DNA of 64,000 nucleotides from Sordariomycetes sp. S80-01Y. Its lineage: Eukaryota > Ascomycota > Sordariomycetes. The stretch spans positions 744,001 to 808,000 of the forward strand of contig JAXQJY010000020.1 of assembly GCA_037042185.1 (NCBI GenBank), read 5' to 3'. The position numbers and the translations under genes were made by a program. Position 1 is the stretch's first letter, and every line of letters starts with the position of its first letter. Under the pieces are notes generated by a model that saw only the letters and a list, made by a program, of their open reading frames with translations, was not told where the DNA came from and ran no database searches. Positions 46,195 through 58,080 of this stretch are shown here, piece by piece.

Positions 46195-46619
46195 CGAGCT
46201 ACTTGACAAATATGCAGATAATCTGCTGAGAACTGTAGCATCGCCGAGGACAATACCAAGCAGTACTTTGATGCTTCCCACTGACTGTATTTGGACTATA
46301 GGTTTTATCCCATGAAGAGACTGATACATTGATATCCAAGGCACAGTGTAGTAGACTACGCGTAATTGTTACATGATCACATCACTAGAAATCTGGTTAT
46401 GTTGGTTCAACAAATCAGAGCTCCAAGAAATGCGGCTCCGTGGGTGTCAAAACAATAGGGGGTAAGTTGATAAATCGCGTGTCACTATCTCCCAATGTTT
46501 CTCAGGGTCACGAGGGCTGAGAAGCCGTACCCGCCATTTTTTCCAAAAGATATGACCTAGTCACATCTTATTTTGTTACAAGGTGGCGCTACGGTCATAC
46601 CTCCCTACGGGATGATTTG

Positions 46620-46692
46620 CTGTAGGGTAGGTAAAGCAGGCTCTCGGTCCGTGACGCGGATGATGTCGGGTTACAAGTGCGGGAGGAACAGA
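46620..46692. repeat. Dispersed repeat remnant, similar to 60676-60748
   Basis: It aligns without gaps to 60676-60748, starting with CTGTAGGGTAGGTA versus CTACAGGGTAGGTA and sharing ACAAGTGCG/ATAAGTGCG. Many of the differences are transitions. Probably an old transposon remnant altered by RIP-like mutation. Confidence 0.5.
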
Positions 46693-47543
46693 TCCGAATC
46701 TCACGATCTCTTAGCCCCGTAGCACGGACGGGACTAACATAAGAAGGTCAGTTTGAAGGCTAAAGAAGAATTCATAAAGAAAATTTAGGCATTGGGACTT
46801 CGGCCTGTGAGGAAGGTATATTTGTTGAACTAGTACTTAGTAGTAATAGCCTTGTGTATGTGATGTGTTGTTTTCACTAAGGGAAGACCATTCACAGCCA
46901 GAATCAGGGGTTTAAACGCAGGACTATGTGGGGCGACTGCTATCTCAACGATATCTCTCTGCAGCTCGAGTCACGAGTAATACTTGGCATCACCTCCGAA
47001 GAGCCCAAGCCAGCCTCTGTCCTCCAGCGTCAGCGTGCCATTCGGCAGTGGCCATTTCCGTCCCTGTTCCCCTTCGTCCCCGCTATGGCTGTGGCTGTAG
47101 CTGTAACGTACTGATTATCCCTTGCTACCTGCATATTTAGGCACGGAAGTTGCCGGGGCGTCGAATGTGCACTTTTCTGTTGCCCACTCACTCAGGTGGG
47201 CCACTCCTGTGTACCGACACATGCGTCGGCCGTCTACCATACGAAGTAAAGCAAAGGCTTATCCTTTCTGGTTTTATCTGGCAGACTCCGCAACCTTGCA
47301 AGAGATGCCTCACGGCCCACGTGGACCGGAGAGACCATTGGCGAACAGCCCAGTTCATCGCCGAAGCCCAACGGCCGCCGATTGGTCTGTACGGGTTTAT
47401 CTCATCTTATCTGATCCGCTGATCGATCATCCACAGCTGGAGCCACGAATTGTCCTTGTCGTCAGAGCCTGGTCAGCACGCCAGCTGAGATCATCCGATG
47501 TCGGCTCGGCAGAAGATGCCGAGGTGGATTATGGTGGGATGGC

Positions 47544-47549
47544 TATAAG
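47544..47549 (+). promoter_or_regulatory. TATA-like element of the arylsulfotransferase gene
   Basis: TATAAG about 75 bp upstream of the ATG at 47622. Confidence 0.35.
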
Positions 47550-47621
47550 AGAATATCTCCGACGTACACATCAATCATCATCCACACTCTTCTCAGTGTC
47601 CCTCTGCCGTATCAAATTGAA

Positions 47622-49203
47622 ATGCGCTGCCTTTCAACTGCGCTGGCCGGCCTGGTCATTCTGTTGGAAGTTCAGGCATCGTGCAACACTACCTGGCCAT
47701 GGCAATCATACCGCACCACCACGGCCGACCCGCCCTCCCTCGCGATCACCAAGTCGGGCGAGACAGCCCCCGGATACCTCTTTTTTGACCAGAACGGCCC
47801 CCAGGCGCACAACTACAGCCTCTATATAATGTCCGAGAAAAACGACCTGATTTGGGCCAGCCCGTTTGGTGGCTACAGCGCGTTCAAGCCGCAGTACCTC
47901 CGCGGCGAGCCGGTCCTGACCTTTATGAATGGCATCAGCTTCAGCGAGCCCTTTGGCTTCGCCTACGGCATTATCCAGATCCTGGATAATACGTACGATA
48001 GCATCTACAACATCTCCTTGACCGTTGACCAGGGGAACTTTCAGGCCAAGGGTGGCTTCAATGAGTCGTTGCTGTACTCGTGGATCGACATGCATGAGGC
48101 GCGCATCACCAAGCATGACACCATGCTTGTCACACTGTACAACGTCACGCAGTACGATCTGAGCACCATTGGCGGCCCAAAAGATGGATGGGTGACGGAT
48201 TCCCTCTTCTACGAGATTGACATTGTCACGAACGAGGTTCTTTTCACGTGGAGCGCTCTGGATCACATCGACGAGATTCCTCTGGACGATGTTACACAGT
48301 TCTACCCGCTGGAGGAGTATGGCAGGAATCAAACCTTACCATACGGATACTTCCACATCAATTCGGTGGATAAGTTTGAGGACGGCTCATACTTGGTGTC
48401 GTCGCGGTTCTTCTGTTCTGTATTCCGCATTGATCCTGACGGTCACGTTGAATGGACGCTGCAGGTCAATACCTTCAACATACATACACAGGCATCTGGT
48501 TACTGACGAGAAGCAGGGAAAAACTGGCGGCGACTTTAAGATCGGCCCCGAAATTTCATTTCGCTACCAACATGACGCTCGGATTCGCAGCGAGTCGGCC
48601 GATGGCGTCGACATTAGCTTATTCAACAACGACAATTCCGATGTCACATACGGTGTCAACGAGACGGATGGTCTGTTCCTACATCTCGACACGAATAATA
48701 TGAAGGTCAGCCTGACCCGCCAGCTGTTCGATCCCAAGGACCCCATCTACGCCGCTTCGCAGGGCAACCTTCAGGTCCTGCCCCAGGGCCACGACCTGAT
48801 GAGCTATGGCTCTACGCCCAAGATGAAGGAGTTCAGTCCCAGTGGCAAGGTGCTCATGACTGTTCAATTCGGCTGCGGAGACGGCGAGATCTTCACGTAC
48901 CGCGGCTACAAGTCGCCGTGGGTTGGTCTGCCCAAGGATCCTCCGAGTTTCTACAGCTGTCATGCAGATGACGATAAGACGGCGATATACGCAAGCTGGA
49001 ATGGCGCGACAGAGAGTAGATATTGGAGTGTGTTTGCTGGCGAGAGTGAGGACAAGCTCGAGAACATCAAGACCGTGAAGAAAGATGGCTTTGAGACGAT
49101 GTTTCACATTGACGGTAGCCATGCATTTGTCCAGGTCGAGGCCTGCGGAGATACCATCAAGTGCAGGAAGTCCAGTGTCATCACACCACAGGGTGATTGT
49201 TAA
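47622..49203 (+). CDS. Secreted ASST-family (arylsulfotransferase-like) protein
   Basis: Two exons, 47622-48464 and 48517-49203, phase 0, 509 aa. A signal peptide (LSTALAGLVILLEVQA) precedes a beta-propeller-like protein of the fungal ASST/arylsulfotransferase group. Family blocks include GYLFFDQNGPQAHNYSLYIM, DLIWASP with the following GGYS, the TFMNGISFSEPFGFAYG strand, ITKHDTMLVTLYNVT, LFYEIDIVTNEVLFTWSALDHI, the HINSVDKFEDGSYLVSSRF core and RYQHDARI. In bacteria ASST enzymes transfer sulfate between phenols without PAPS. In fungi the activity is mostly undemonstrated. Several N-glycosylation sites (NYS, NIS, NES, NVT, NQT) fit secretion. It lies head to tail with an MFS transporter gene that ends 370 bp further on. 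The intron donor is GTCAAT, an uncommon but usable form. Confidence 0.82.
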
Positions 49204-49569
49204 ACTCACCAAGCAGCCATACTTGTTAGTACCCAATGCCTTTATATTGGGTATGTGATACAAGTGCACCTACGTCCTATAGCCGCTTCATCGCCCCATG
49301 TTCAGTCTCCAGGGTTGGACCTATGCTTAGGCGATAAGTCTTTGGCGTTCTGGTTTGTACGATCTATGGAGTAGGTGAAATAGGTTTCTGTTTATCCGTA
49401 GTACGTTATGGTTATAATTACGAGATTAGCAAGTAGAGTATTATCAAATGCACTATTCAATTGATTAAGGTGTTCTCAGCAAGCTGAGAAAATGGATCGA
49501 TCTGTTATTTCAGTTGCTGAGCCCTGTGTCGTGTCTGACATGTCAGAGCTCCTAGTCACACGCTATGAT
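49204..49569. other. Convergent 3' intergenic region
   Basis: A short region between the ASST gene and the MFS gene ends; nothing recognised. Confidence 0.45.
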
Positions 49570-51195
49570 TTACTCTTCACTGTCTTCCGTGAGCTCTGGT
49601 ACCTTAGGAACCAACCACCAGCACATGGCGCCCCCTATTATCAGCCCAAGAATCACGGGTTGAAGTACCTGCACGCCTGCCCGGGTGGCGATCAGCCCTG
49701 TCAGGGACGGGAAGATCGCTGCGCCGGCCTGAGCCAGCACAAATATGAATCCTAATATTGGTCAAGTGCTCAGCTATAGCCCCAACAGCGGTGACAATGT
49801 TATATGAGCGGTAGTCTACGTACCTAATGCTGTGGACTGGATCTTGCGAGGGAATATCCTGGATGCTACGCTCATGCCCGTCGCGAAGAAGGGGCCGAAG
49901 AAGAAGCCCATCAGGGAGAAAGCAATGGCACTCGCAATGATGTTCGGCACGAGCCAGAAGAGGAGCTGCAATGCCAGGCAGACAAAGCTGAGAATCATTA
50001 TGGAGCGCCGCTCGCCGAATCTATGCGTCGGCTCCGCCAGGATTAAACGGCCAAGAAAGAGGCCGCCCCAGAAACCTGTCGGGACGTAGCCCATTTGATC
50101 GACGGCACCGTCACGATGCTTAATGAGATACTCAACCACCCAGCCTGTAAACAAAAATGAGGTTCGTTGTCAGACGCCTGAGAAACAAGGATGGAAAATG
50201 GTGCAAGGGTGCGCAAGCTTACCTCCAGCAGCCGACCAGGCGCCACAGTTGAAGAGGTAGAAGCCGCCGATGAGCCACAGGCTCTTCATTCTGACAAGCT
50301 GCCCAATTTCTCCTAGAGCGTCCTTATTTTAACGTCGCTCATTAGCGTCTCCCATGTTTTCAAGTGTACTGGATCTCCCGAATGGCACCGATGCGCGGCT
50401 CTTCCATCCCGACAGAGGATTACCAAATGCGACTAGCATGCCGAAGAGATTTAGAGCATGGATAGCAATCAGCGGATAGTACGCCACTCTCCAAGGTTCT
50501 ATGCCGCGTGGTTCTGGTTGTCCTGATCCCGCTGCAGTAGCGACAGCGGTGGCGATGAGCGGTCCAATGAAGCAGCCCAGAGCGAACATAGCATGGATGA
50601 AGCCGAGGCAGCGATGGGCGCTGGGCAAGGTGCCGGCCCATGCATTGGCGTGTGAGTCTTGGTAGGCCATGCCGAGGGCCTGAACGGCGAAGCTGACAAA
50701 GAAGAGTGGCTGAGGCGCCCATGGCCGGAGACATTGCGCTAGCAGCTGGATGATTGCGCCTAAGGTGAGCAACGCCGAGAAGGACAATTTGGCCGAGAGG
50801 AAGGGATTGGTGGCCGCGGCCAGTAGCCATCCCGCGAAGATGGACGCATAACTGGAGTTCTTCGTCAGGTCTAAGATTCTACATGGTTAGGGAACAGTCA
50901 GAACCACGCACATGATGGCTACTTCTCCGGTCCCGATGGTGAAGGACTGAATGATATATGGCAGCAGGGGACCGAGAGTGGCTCCGTCGATTCCGGCGCA
51001 GAGGAAGGAAAATCCAGCTGTCAGAACTTTGAACCTTGGAACCAACTGTCCAAATTGCGCTGGTGCCTCTGCCCCCGAGCCAGGCCGCTCAGGAGCCCCA
51101 GGTAGGCCATGGGCAGTGGGGTCGAGCGCGCCCAGCTCATGGCTGGCCGCACAGGCTACCTCGGGCTGGGTCCCGGCGATCGTGGTGGTCAACAT
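49570..51195 (-). CDS. MFS transporter
   Basis: Proposed minus-strand exons are 51195-50923, 50859-50389, 50322-50223, 50144-49824 and 49751-49570, all in phase, giving 448 aa. About twelve hydrophobic segments are visible, for example VLTAGFSFLCAGIDGATLGPL, ASIFAGWLLAAATNPFL, LLTLGAIIQLLAQCLRPW, GFIHAMFALGCFIGPLIATAVA, YVPTGFWGGLFLGRLILAEPTHRFGERR (the second-half MFS loop) and a final GLIIGGAMCWWLVPKVPEL. The sequence fits the fungal MFS group related to bypass-of-stop-codon protein 6. The second intron (50388-50323) is inferred because otherwise a TAA at 50331-50329 would interrupt the loop between helices 6 and 7; its donor GTGCCA is weak. The first intron uses a GTAGCC donor. If either is wrong the gene would be broken. 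It may export a product of the neighbouring tailoring genes. Confidence 0.8.
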
Positions 51196-52648
51196 GCTCA
51201 GACTGGGGCGATTCAGGCAGGCATGAACCTAGCTTCTTGATCAGAAGCGCACGACGGCACAGCGGCGGCAACGGTGTGAAAGGTAGCTACACTTTGACTT
51301 AGTGGAGCCCATTCGGCCTGTGGCTTTGATAGCGCGATATCTGGCAGTGTGTGCCACACGTGACGTGGCACAACCCCGCCCACCTCAGATGTCCTGTCCC
51401 TAAAGTGCTTCGACCTTAGAAAGAGAGCAGCTCCATAAGTTATGTCACCCCTGTCCTCGCCCTCTGATCGCGGAACAGATCCGCTGTCCGAGACTCATTT
51501 AGGGGATCGATGACGACGGCATTTGCGCGCAATTAAATGGCGCTAAGAAGTCATCGCTACTAGCATTTCACGGCGACTTCGTCACCGCTGAACCAGAGAA
51601 TTCCCTGCTGTGGGGTCCACGTGGTGTTTGAAAAGGGGGTGGTAGTTAACTATCTTCGAAGTGCTTCAACCTGGACAGTCGAACTTTGACACCCAATTTT
51701 AGCGAAGAACGAAGAAGCTTTGCAACCGAGGTTGTAAAGTCAAGGCTGTTGCGGGAGAAGGAACATCAGAACATCAATCAATTCAATGAGAGACAGGTCA
51801 ACCATCACTGCGTGGATTTATGTTTGATGTTGAGGGTCATGGAGTTTGAGTACCATGGAGTGTTCCATTTGCAAGAAAGATTGATTGAAACTGGGATGTT
51901 GTCCTCGCATGGCACGAACCCAGATGAACGCTTAATGACAGCGGTAAGTAGAGTCTTAATTGCAGAGACCTGCTCCACCAAACTTGTCCTACTGCTGGCG
52001 ACATCACCGAACAATCACCTGCGTGGCCACTCTCGACAGCTACTGGTCGAATAGCAAGAGTGAGCTTAACAGATCATTTCTATATCTGTGAAACCATTTG
52101 CTGTGTACATTATAGGCTAAGTACAAGCGCTAGCACCACCGAGTCCGGAAGCAAGGCGTTCCGAGGAAATAAATCTGGGGTTGGGCATGCATGGGCCTCG
52201 GCACTTACTTGCGGAGGTTGCAGCGATCTCTTGGCAACCCCGGAAAAAAGGCCGTCAGGGGTCTTCAATGGACGACTTCACTGAGCTAACCCACAATGAC
52301 GAACGTCGAGAGGTCGCTTGATCGGCGTCCTGAACGACCTCCAGTCTTGTGTGTCCCAAATGGTACCCAGCAACTGAGACCTAGATTTGTAAATGCATTA
52401 GCTCGCGGGGTTCACGCAAAGGAAGCTCTTCTTGGTTAGGAGACTGCAAATATTGCTAAAATGCTTCTCGTGACTGGCCAGAGATAGGTCTGGACGAATG
52501 GAAGACGATATTTGTCATCCTCGGATGAGTCCTCTGTTCCCAAGTTGCGAAGGACTTATAAGACGTCGTTATCCATCGTTACTCTCCATGCTTCATATCG
52601 TTTACTCAATATCACTATAATAGGCTACCTGACGACACAATCTAACAA
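51196..52648. other. Divergent intergenic region, no gene seen
   Basis: About 1.45 kb between the MFS and peroxygenase genes. A TATA-like TATAAG lies at 52557-52562, about 87 bp before the start at 52649. Confidence 0.45.
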
Positions 52649-54051
52649 ATGAGGAGACAAGTGATTGCAACTCTGGCCCTTGCGGAGGCTGCCGCTGCAT
52701 GGCCCAGTTTCCAGCCTCGTAAGTATATCCCCGGACTCGTAAACGATCGCGCAGCTAAATTGGATAAGGCCAAGCTGTCCCAGAGATTGTGCCATTCCCT
52801 GAACACCCGGGCTTACCCAACCATGCGCTCTTTGATGAGTTCGACCCTGAAGAACAGCTGGTTGACGTTCACGGCGATCACGAATACCAAGACCCAGGCC
52901 CGAACGATATCCGTGGGCCTTGTCCAGGACTGAACGCTGCTGCCAATCACAACTACCTACCACGCTCAGGTATTGCCACCCTCGAGACAGTCAATACCGG
53001 TCTCTGGGAAGCCTTCGGCCTTGACAATACTGCCACGCAGTTCCTGCAACAGACAACAACATTCTTCGACGGAGATCCTCTGTCTCAGAAATGGTCTATT
53101 GGCTTCGCCTCCGATGATGTCTCTCTTCTGGGCCCCGTTCAAGAGTTGCTGCTGGGTAGACCTACGGGCATCTGCGCCTACGGCCATCTCAAATCCGAGG
53201 GTGACGCGTCTATCACCCGGGGCGACTTTTTTGCACCCACTATGAATTCAAACTGCGCATCGTACAGCCAGTTCTACAACGAGCTGCTGGAGCTGTCCAA
53301 CGAGCGCGCAGACGGCCTCATTACAGCCCCGGTCCTGGCTGAACACCAGCATAATCGCAAACTACACTCCATCGCCACCAACCCTAATTACTTCTCTCCC
53401 GCCTTTGCTGGTGTTGCCTTCACGCCTGCTGCACATACGTTTGTTTGGGCTCTGATGGCAAACCATTCTTCGGAGCACCCGCGAGGTTTTCTCGAACATA
53501 ACGTGCTCGATGATTTCTTCTCCTATAAGCTCAAGGAGGATGGAACCCGCGAGTACACCTATGGAAAAGATCGCATTCCCGAGAACTGGTACCGCCGCAG
53601 CCACAAGGATCCCTGGACGCTGCCAGATATTCTCCTCGGGGTGGCGTCCCAATGCCTTGCGTTCCCTTCTACGTGCAAGGTTGGAGGAAACACGGGCGAG
53701 GTGAATTCGTTCTCCGGCGTGGACTTGGGCGACATCTCGGGCGGTCTCGTCAATACGTTTGAGGACTTATCTGATCCGGAGAGACTAGGCTGCTTCATAT
53801 CACAGAATATCCAGGCTGAAGCACCTTCGTCTTTGGAAAAGATTTTCACTGGCGCCCTGCTAAAGGAGGCTCTTGGTCTTATCGATTCGAAGCTTGTGCC
53901 GGCTCTTGCTGGCCTAGGCGAATGCCCGAATCTTCCACCTGGAAAGGGTGTCAACCAGTACTCTGAAAAGTTCCCGGGTGCTAACGTGCCTTCGGAGGGA
54001 CCGCGTTCTGATACGGCGAAGGACAGTGACGGGTACCCGGATATTGAATAG
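52649..54051 (+). CDS. Heme-thiolate peroxidase, unspecific-peroxygenase/chloroperoxidase family
   Basis: Two exons, 52649-52718 and 52784-54051, in phase, giving 445 aa. A short signal peptide (VIATLALAEAAAAWP) is encoded mostly by exon 1. The proximal heme ligand lies in RGPCPGLNAAANHNYLPRSG (Cys70). The distal/magnesium-site motif reads SEGDASITRGDFF (Glu162-Gly163-Asp164, Arg169). EGD rather than EHD is the form described for long-type unspecific peroxygenases; EHD is typical of chloroperoxidase and short forms. A downstream NRKLHSIATNPNYF block is also family-like. These secreted enzymes use hydrogen peroxide to oxygenate, or with halide to halogenate, organic substrates, without NADPH. 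Length fits the long group. The C-terminus is acidic (SDTAKDSDGYPDIE). The gene appears intact and next to the MFS gene, in the tailoring-gene block. Confidence 0.88.
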
Positions 54052-55903
54052 TTCAATGATCCATTGACAAGTTGATATTGAATAGTATACACATACGTTA
54101 TAGTAAATCCGTATATCTTTGAGTATCTCTAGTGTTATATTGAATTTTATCAACAAACGTATTAGCTAGTTCACGAGTATTTGACTAGTAGAATAAATCA
54201 AAAGGTCAAAGTTGGCTCGGTGATGATAGCCCAACTTATCCTCAACACCATTAACTTCGCCATTTGCTAGCACGTTGTGCAGGACTAAATCATAAAATTC
54301 CTCAAGCACGACATTGTTCTGTCCAGTCAATCTCCCTCGGGACTTCATGAAGTCCATGACCGTATAGCCGAACATAGAGGCTCAAGTCAATAGTGCCCGC
54401 ATTGAGTTATCGTTCCACACAGTGCCGATCAAGAGCTGCTGTTGCATCATACTTTGTGAGACGTTTTGTATGTCACAGATCAAGATTGGTAGAAGAGCAG
54501 AGAAATCTTATACAATTCGTGGCTTAGGTAGGAAGCTCTTTACGTATAATATAGCGGCGACTCGGCTCAATGAATCGGAGGGGTGTTGGCGAGCTCTGTC
54601 TGTGTCAGGTACTAGGGCTTGTTGCATATATCTCTACACATGCTGTGCAATCCGCATCTACTACCTTTGGGCAAAGACTTCTGATTCTTGAGGAGATGAT
54701 ACTGGACTTATGAAAATTCTTCAACAAACCCGTGTGGATTAGTAGGAGGGGCCGAGCTATAGAGGCGTATTCCACAACCATTACGGTTTATGTAAATAAG
54801 GCAAGTCCTCCTATGTCGTTTATATTTGCACCGTAAACTTACATAATTTGCCTATCTGGCCGGGTTTCGCGGTAAGTTGGGCGAGTCGGCGGGGCAGGAG
54901 AGCGTCGGAAGTGGTTGGGAAGACCTCGCTAAAGCTAAGATATGGTCTATTGCCAGAACACATTGCGCCTTCTATGGTGGCTCTATGTCTCCAGCTTCAT
55001 ATTATATGACTACTGGCAGTAATTACATTATCACTTACGTACTATATTCAGAATCTCACTGCGCTACGGCGTCCCTTTGTACGACGTTTTCATGTACCCT
55101 GTCGTGTATTGGCTACGAAAATAGAGTCTAAGTTCCGCCACCTGTAAGGAGTAACTCTCGGGCCACGCACATATGCAAAGCCCCGAGGGAAGCATTTTAA
55201 ATGACTTTCTGACGTTTGTTGGATGGATGGTGAAGGTCGCGTTTCGGGATATCTAGCTGGCACGAAGTCAACGCTACACCGCTAAGCCATGGCTTCTAAG
55301 ATTGCGATCTTTGATTCACTGGCAAACAACAGACTGCCGTATCAATGCCCTCAAACCCCCTTTGGAATTGAAGCCAAACCGCGGCAAAGGTCACAAAAAT
55401 CCTATTGAGGTGAAAGAATCGTCGATAACGTCGAAAGAAAATGAAGGGAATGGGCGATCAAGTTTGCTACATTCTTCAGGCATCATCCTTCGCGGCGTCG
55501 CTTCGGGGTACTCGGGAGGCTGAAGAACTGTGCCACGCACAACGGCGGCAACAGCATCGTCACACGAAGCTGAACACGACCCTGGTTGGTGCAAAGTCGC
55601 TTATGCAAAGTCGCTTGTGGACTGAAATAGCCCCCGATGCGAAGTGGGGAAGCGTTGCTCTTGATTTGGCACAAGTGTACGTACAGGGTAGAGAACGTAA
55701 TATGCAAAGCTCATAACGCCCCTACGGTTGGCTGAAAAAGAGTTAGCTTTTGACTTATCTTTTCTTAAGGTATGAACGATGCTTAAAGCCTTTGTCGATG
55801 CTCGCTTGAGTGACCCTCCAATATAATGGTGAATCAATGCATATATACTTTGTAGCTTTATCTTCCGCTAGAAAGGGCGCTACACGCACCATGCGACCGT
55901 ATC
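54052..55903. other. Intergenic, no gene seen
   Basis: No supported gene. Short TA-rich patches near 54080-54150. Frames on both strands lack features. Confidence 0.45.
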
Positions 55904-57181
55904 TTATAAATCGTTCACTTCAAGGTTCCCCAATAAACTCATCTTCGGACCCTTCAGCCAGCCATGGACAAACCCATTCTTGTAAAACGATTCATATAAC
56001 AGACACTGAACCGCGCCTCCCCATCCAGCTCCAGGGCTGTACGCACACTTGCGGCGCCAGCGTTTGGACGGCAAAGGCCACGTTTTGCACCTCGACACCG
56101 CCGTACGACTTTAGTACCACATGCTCCATGAAACCTACATGGCTCAAGTTCGGCTCCGTACTAGGTGGCGCCGTCGCTAGAAAGGATATCGCCTGCTCGA
56201 CAGAAGGCGCCCATGCGAACTTGAGATCACTTTGCGGTCCCAACGGCTGCGCGTAGAGATCTTGAAACTTAGCCGCCATCGTATCTCACGACTCTGTCGG
56301 TTTGGCGATGACAGGCAATGCTACCAGACGAAGCGATGGCGCATGTGCAGGCTCATTGGCTGGTGGCGGACACTGCTTTCGGAGGTCAAAGGCAGCCGGC
56401 AATTTGTACCTCGCTGCTCCGTCGGCCTCCGCCTGTTTGAAATAGTACTCTTAGGTTAGTTGGACGACCGAAACATGCAAAGCTGAGGCGAAACGAATTG
56501 AGGAAGAGCCGACGTAATGGGCAGATCAATGGCGGGCGACCCATCGGTGAAAGTCGGCAGCATATAATCAGCTTTTTTTGAGCCACTTCTCAGTGTGAAC
56601 ATCCTCTGTTGACAGTCATAATACCTCCTCTAGGGCGGGCACTAGATTGGTTACCTCGGTCCCCAGAGCAGGTTGACAGGACGGTGGGGGCAAGCTCGCT
56701 ACAAGCTCCATCAAGGCATCCAGCATCATGTGGCCTTGTCCACCCCAACGCCAGTGCGGAGATACGATGACAAGTTTACTGCTGTTGGGCACCCAATGAC
56801 AGGTAGCGTAATCTGATGGGCTAATTTGCACTTGGGGAACAGCTCGTCGACGGATCGAGCGCTGATTTCGACGTGAAAAGTGGACGTGACATATTCTGTA
56901 AGGGCTGCGTCGTCAGCCGCAGGCAGGGATCACCTATCGTTTCGCGCAGAGTAAGAGCTACGTCCGGATGCTGGAGGCGCAAAATGCCCCAGGCATCTCG
57001 GAGTCGTTGCTCCTGGGTCGCGGCGTTGACCTCGGGCAGGAAGCCAAGCCGGAGCCATCCGAAGGTGGGCCAGCCAATGCACTCGGTCTAAGGGAGATCC
57101 TGCCGCTGGAATTGTTTGCAAAAGTAACCCATGGCAGTCAAGAGGCCGTCGCCAACATCTGCCTTCGTCGGTCCACGACAT
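55904..57181 (-). pseudogene. Decayed acyltransferase resembling trichothecene 15-O-acetyltransferase (Tri3 type)
   Basis: Minus-strand fragments in several frames follow the order of the Tri3-like/condensation-fold family. They are an opening CWRRPLDCHG with AAGSPLDRVHW, then in another frame EVNAATQEQRLRDAWGILRLQHPDV, then SARSVDELFPK, then ATCHWVPNSSKLVIVSPHWRW, and finally NLSHVGFMEHVVLKSYGG with TLAPQVCVQPWSWMG and a last shifted ESFYKNGFVHGWLKG tail. At least three frame changes and several stops separate these blocks. The catalytic HxxxD is present as HWRWG, so the Asp is lost. Family members acetylate hydroxyl groups of terpenoid products using acetyl-CoA. No plausible intron set repairs the frames, so it is called a pseudogene. 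It lies downstream of the peroxygenase at the edge of the tailoring-gene block. Confidence 0.75.
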
Positions 57182-58080
57182 CGCTTCAATCTCATGCGGT
57201 TCAGTGGCTATCGCGCTATGAGACCCGAAATGATCCAACGATTCTACGTAGCTGTCGTTCACGGGGCCTTATCTTTCTGAAAAGCCCGAGGCCTAGTATC
57301 GTCAGCGAAACAACAACACCAACTTTTCAAATGACAGCTTGCGTGGCATACAATTCTAAATGCCGCACATACCATAATCCATCTAGCGCTGCGTCTTCTC
57401 AACGCAAAGTCCTGGCGGACATGCAGCAGAGGTGACTGCAGGAAGCAAAAGGTTAGGTCTTACGTAGTATGAAGATACAGAGAGTTGCATTCGCACACCA
57501 CATTATGAAGGACGTTCATGTAGTTGGTCAGATTTTGATGTGCCAAAGCGGCGCAAAACCCCACCGGAGACCAGAATGGGGCCCCTTTCAGTGACAGCGC
57601 CAATCGTCTGTGGGGAAAAGGAGATGAAAGGGTCCGAAAGCTGCAGGTAATAGGGGTAAAGTCGAAATAGGATGGGACTTTGAACAGGCACCTGTGGTTG
57701 GCTGTGGAGGGTGGACGAGTGCAGGAGTGGCGACTTCAAGCAGTTTTGGTCCAGATCATCCACACGAAAGTCAAACTTGCCATTGAGCCACGTGGCCTAA
57801 AAGCTTCTTCTATCCATGCTGCCCATCGCTTAGGGGCTTTGTCCATGTAAGATACAGCGCGACGCGATGATGTTGTTACCCCATCGACCGTGGCAAAGCT
57901 TGATCGCCACTACAGATACGGTATGGGGAGTCAAAGACCTACCCCACCGGCGCCACTTGGTCAGCACTAGTGGAAGTCACAATTTCATATGGGAAGGGAT
58001 AACTGCTGAATGTCCAATTATATAACGTACATACATGGTGGATATGCCCGCATAAAACGTAAGCCACCTTACCGTGATTT

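Larger units (their letters stand above)
46195..47621. other. Intergenic, repeat relic inside
   Basis: No supported gene. It holds a repeat remnant at 46620-46692 and a TATA-like element at 47544-47549. Confidence 0.45.

Noticed and set aside
47706-48332. 208-codon open frame on the minus strand inside the ASST gene
   Set aside because: It is antisense to a well-supported exon with a signal peptide and family motifs; its own translation has no recognised features and reflects codon bias of the sense gene.
50329-50331. In-frame TAA as evidence that the MFS gene is dead
   Set aside because: A 66-bp intron (50388-50323) removes it, keeps all downstream phases consistent and falls in the variable central loop; the donor is weak, so some doubt remains.
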